NCBI GenBank assembly: GCA_946481465.1
Contig: CAMLOC010000205.1
Coordinates: 1 to 6,735 of the forward strand
Origin: an uncultured Shinella sp.
Lineage (GTDB): Bacteria; Pseudomonadota; Alphaproteobacteria; Rhizobiales; Rhizobiaceae
Direction of reading: 5' to 3'
DNA length: 6,735 bases
The notes under the pieces are model-generated. The model worked only from the letters and a program-made list of their open reading frames with translations. It was not told the DNA's origin and did not search any database. Below are positions 6,673 to 6,735 of the stretch, one piece after another. The translations under genes and the position numbers were made by a program. The stretch's first letter is position 1; each line of letters starts with the position of its first letter.

Positions 6673-6735
6673 TCAATGCCGGATGTGGAACACCCGCTCG
6701 ATGAATTCGCGCGTGCGCTCCTCCTTCGGCGAGCC
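6673..6735 (-). CDS. ABC transporter ATP-binding protein, C-terminal fragment (cut by window edge)
   Basis: Only the last 20 codons and the TGA stop are in the window. The translated end contains GSPKEERTREFIERVF, which fits the C-terminal tail of GlnQ/HisP-type polar amino acid ATPases, where a phrase like 'NP..ERT..FL..V' closes the protein. No Walker or signature motif is in view, so the call rests on this tail and on the two permeases directly downstream. It would power import through them. The gene is most likely intact outside the window. Confidence 0.8.
   Translation of the reverse strand, partial: GSPKEERTREFIERVFHIRH

Overview
The window is a compact stretch of a GC-rich bacterial genome in which every gene reads on the minus strand, so transcription runs from high to low coordinates. 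The strong G/C bias at third codon positions, the short intergenic gaps and the protein families suggest an alphaproteobacterium, most likely of the Rhizobiaceae type; this is an inference from style and content, with no rRNA or other marker present. There is no gene-free stretch over 300 bases: the longest gap between genes is 33 bases.

In transcription order: the last 20 codons of an ABC transporter ATPase (6735-6673); two HisM/HisQ-type polar amino acid permeases (6662-5994 and 5983-5318); a DHDPS/NAL-family lyase or deaminase (5308-4430); a DadA-like FAD D-amino acid dehydrogenase (4396-3164); an NAD(P)-dependent aldehyde dehydrogenase (3141-1672); a proline racemase-family enzyme with a Ser/Cys active site (1687 or 1675 to 644); and an SDR oxidoreductase (647-1) that runs off the window. 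Gaps are 10, 10, 9, 33 and 22 bases, and the last two junctions are overlaps with ATGA stop/start fusions. This looks like one operon whose promoter lies upstream, beyond 6735.

The four central enzymes match, step for step, the known bacterial route for trans-4-hydroxy-L-proline: epimerisation at C2 to cis-4-hydroxy-D-proline, FAD-dependent oxidation to pyrroline-4-hydroxy-2-carboxylate, deamination by a DHDPS-fold enzyme to alpha-ketoglutarate semialdehyde, and oxidation to alpha-ketoglutarate. The ABC importer would supply the substrate. This is the same logic as the hyp cluster of Sinorhizobium meliloti and the lhp cluster of Pseudomonas. Three details do not fit the textbook case: the epimerase-like enzyme has Ser where the first catalytic Cys normally is, the aldehyde dehydrogenase resembles aminoaldehyde/betaine-aldehyde dehydrogenases (ALDH9/10-like) at several motifs, and an SDR of unknown role is translationally coupled to the end. 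The substrate could therefore be a hydroxyproline isomer or a related imino acid rather than trans-4-hydroxyproline itself. I see no mobile element, CRISPR array, RNA gene or clear terminator, and no wholly new system; the novelty, if any, lies in the substrate range and the SDR.
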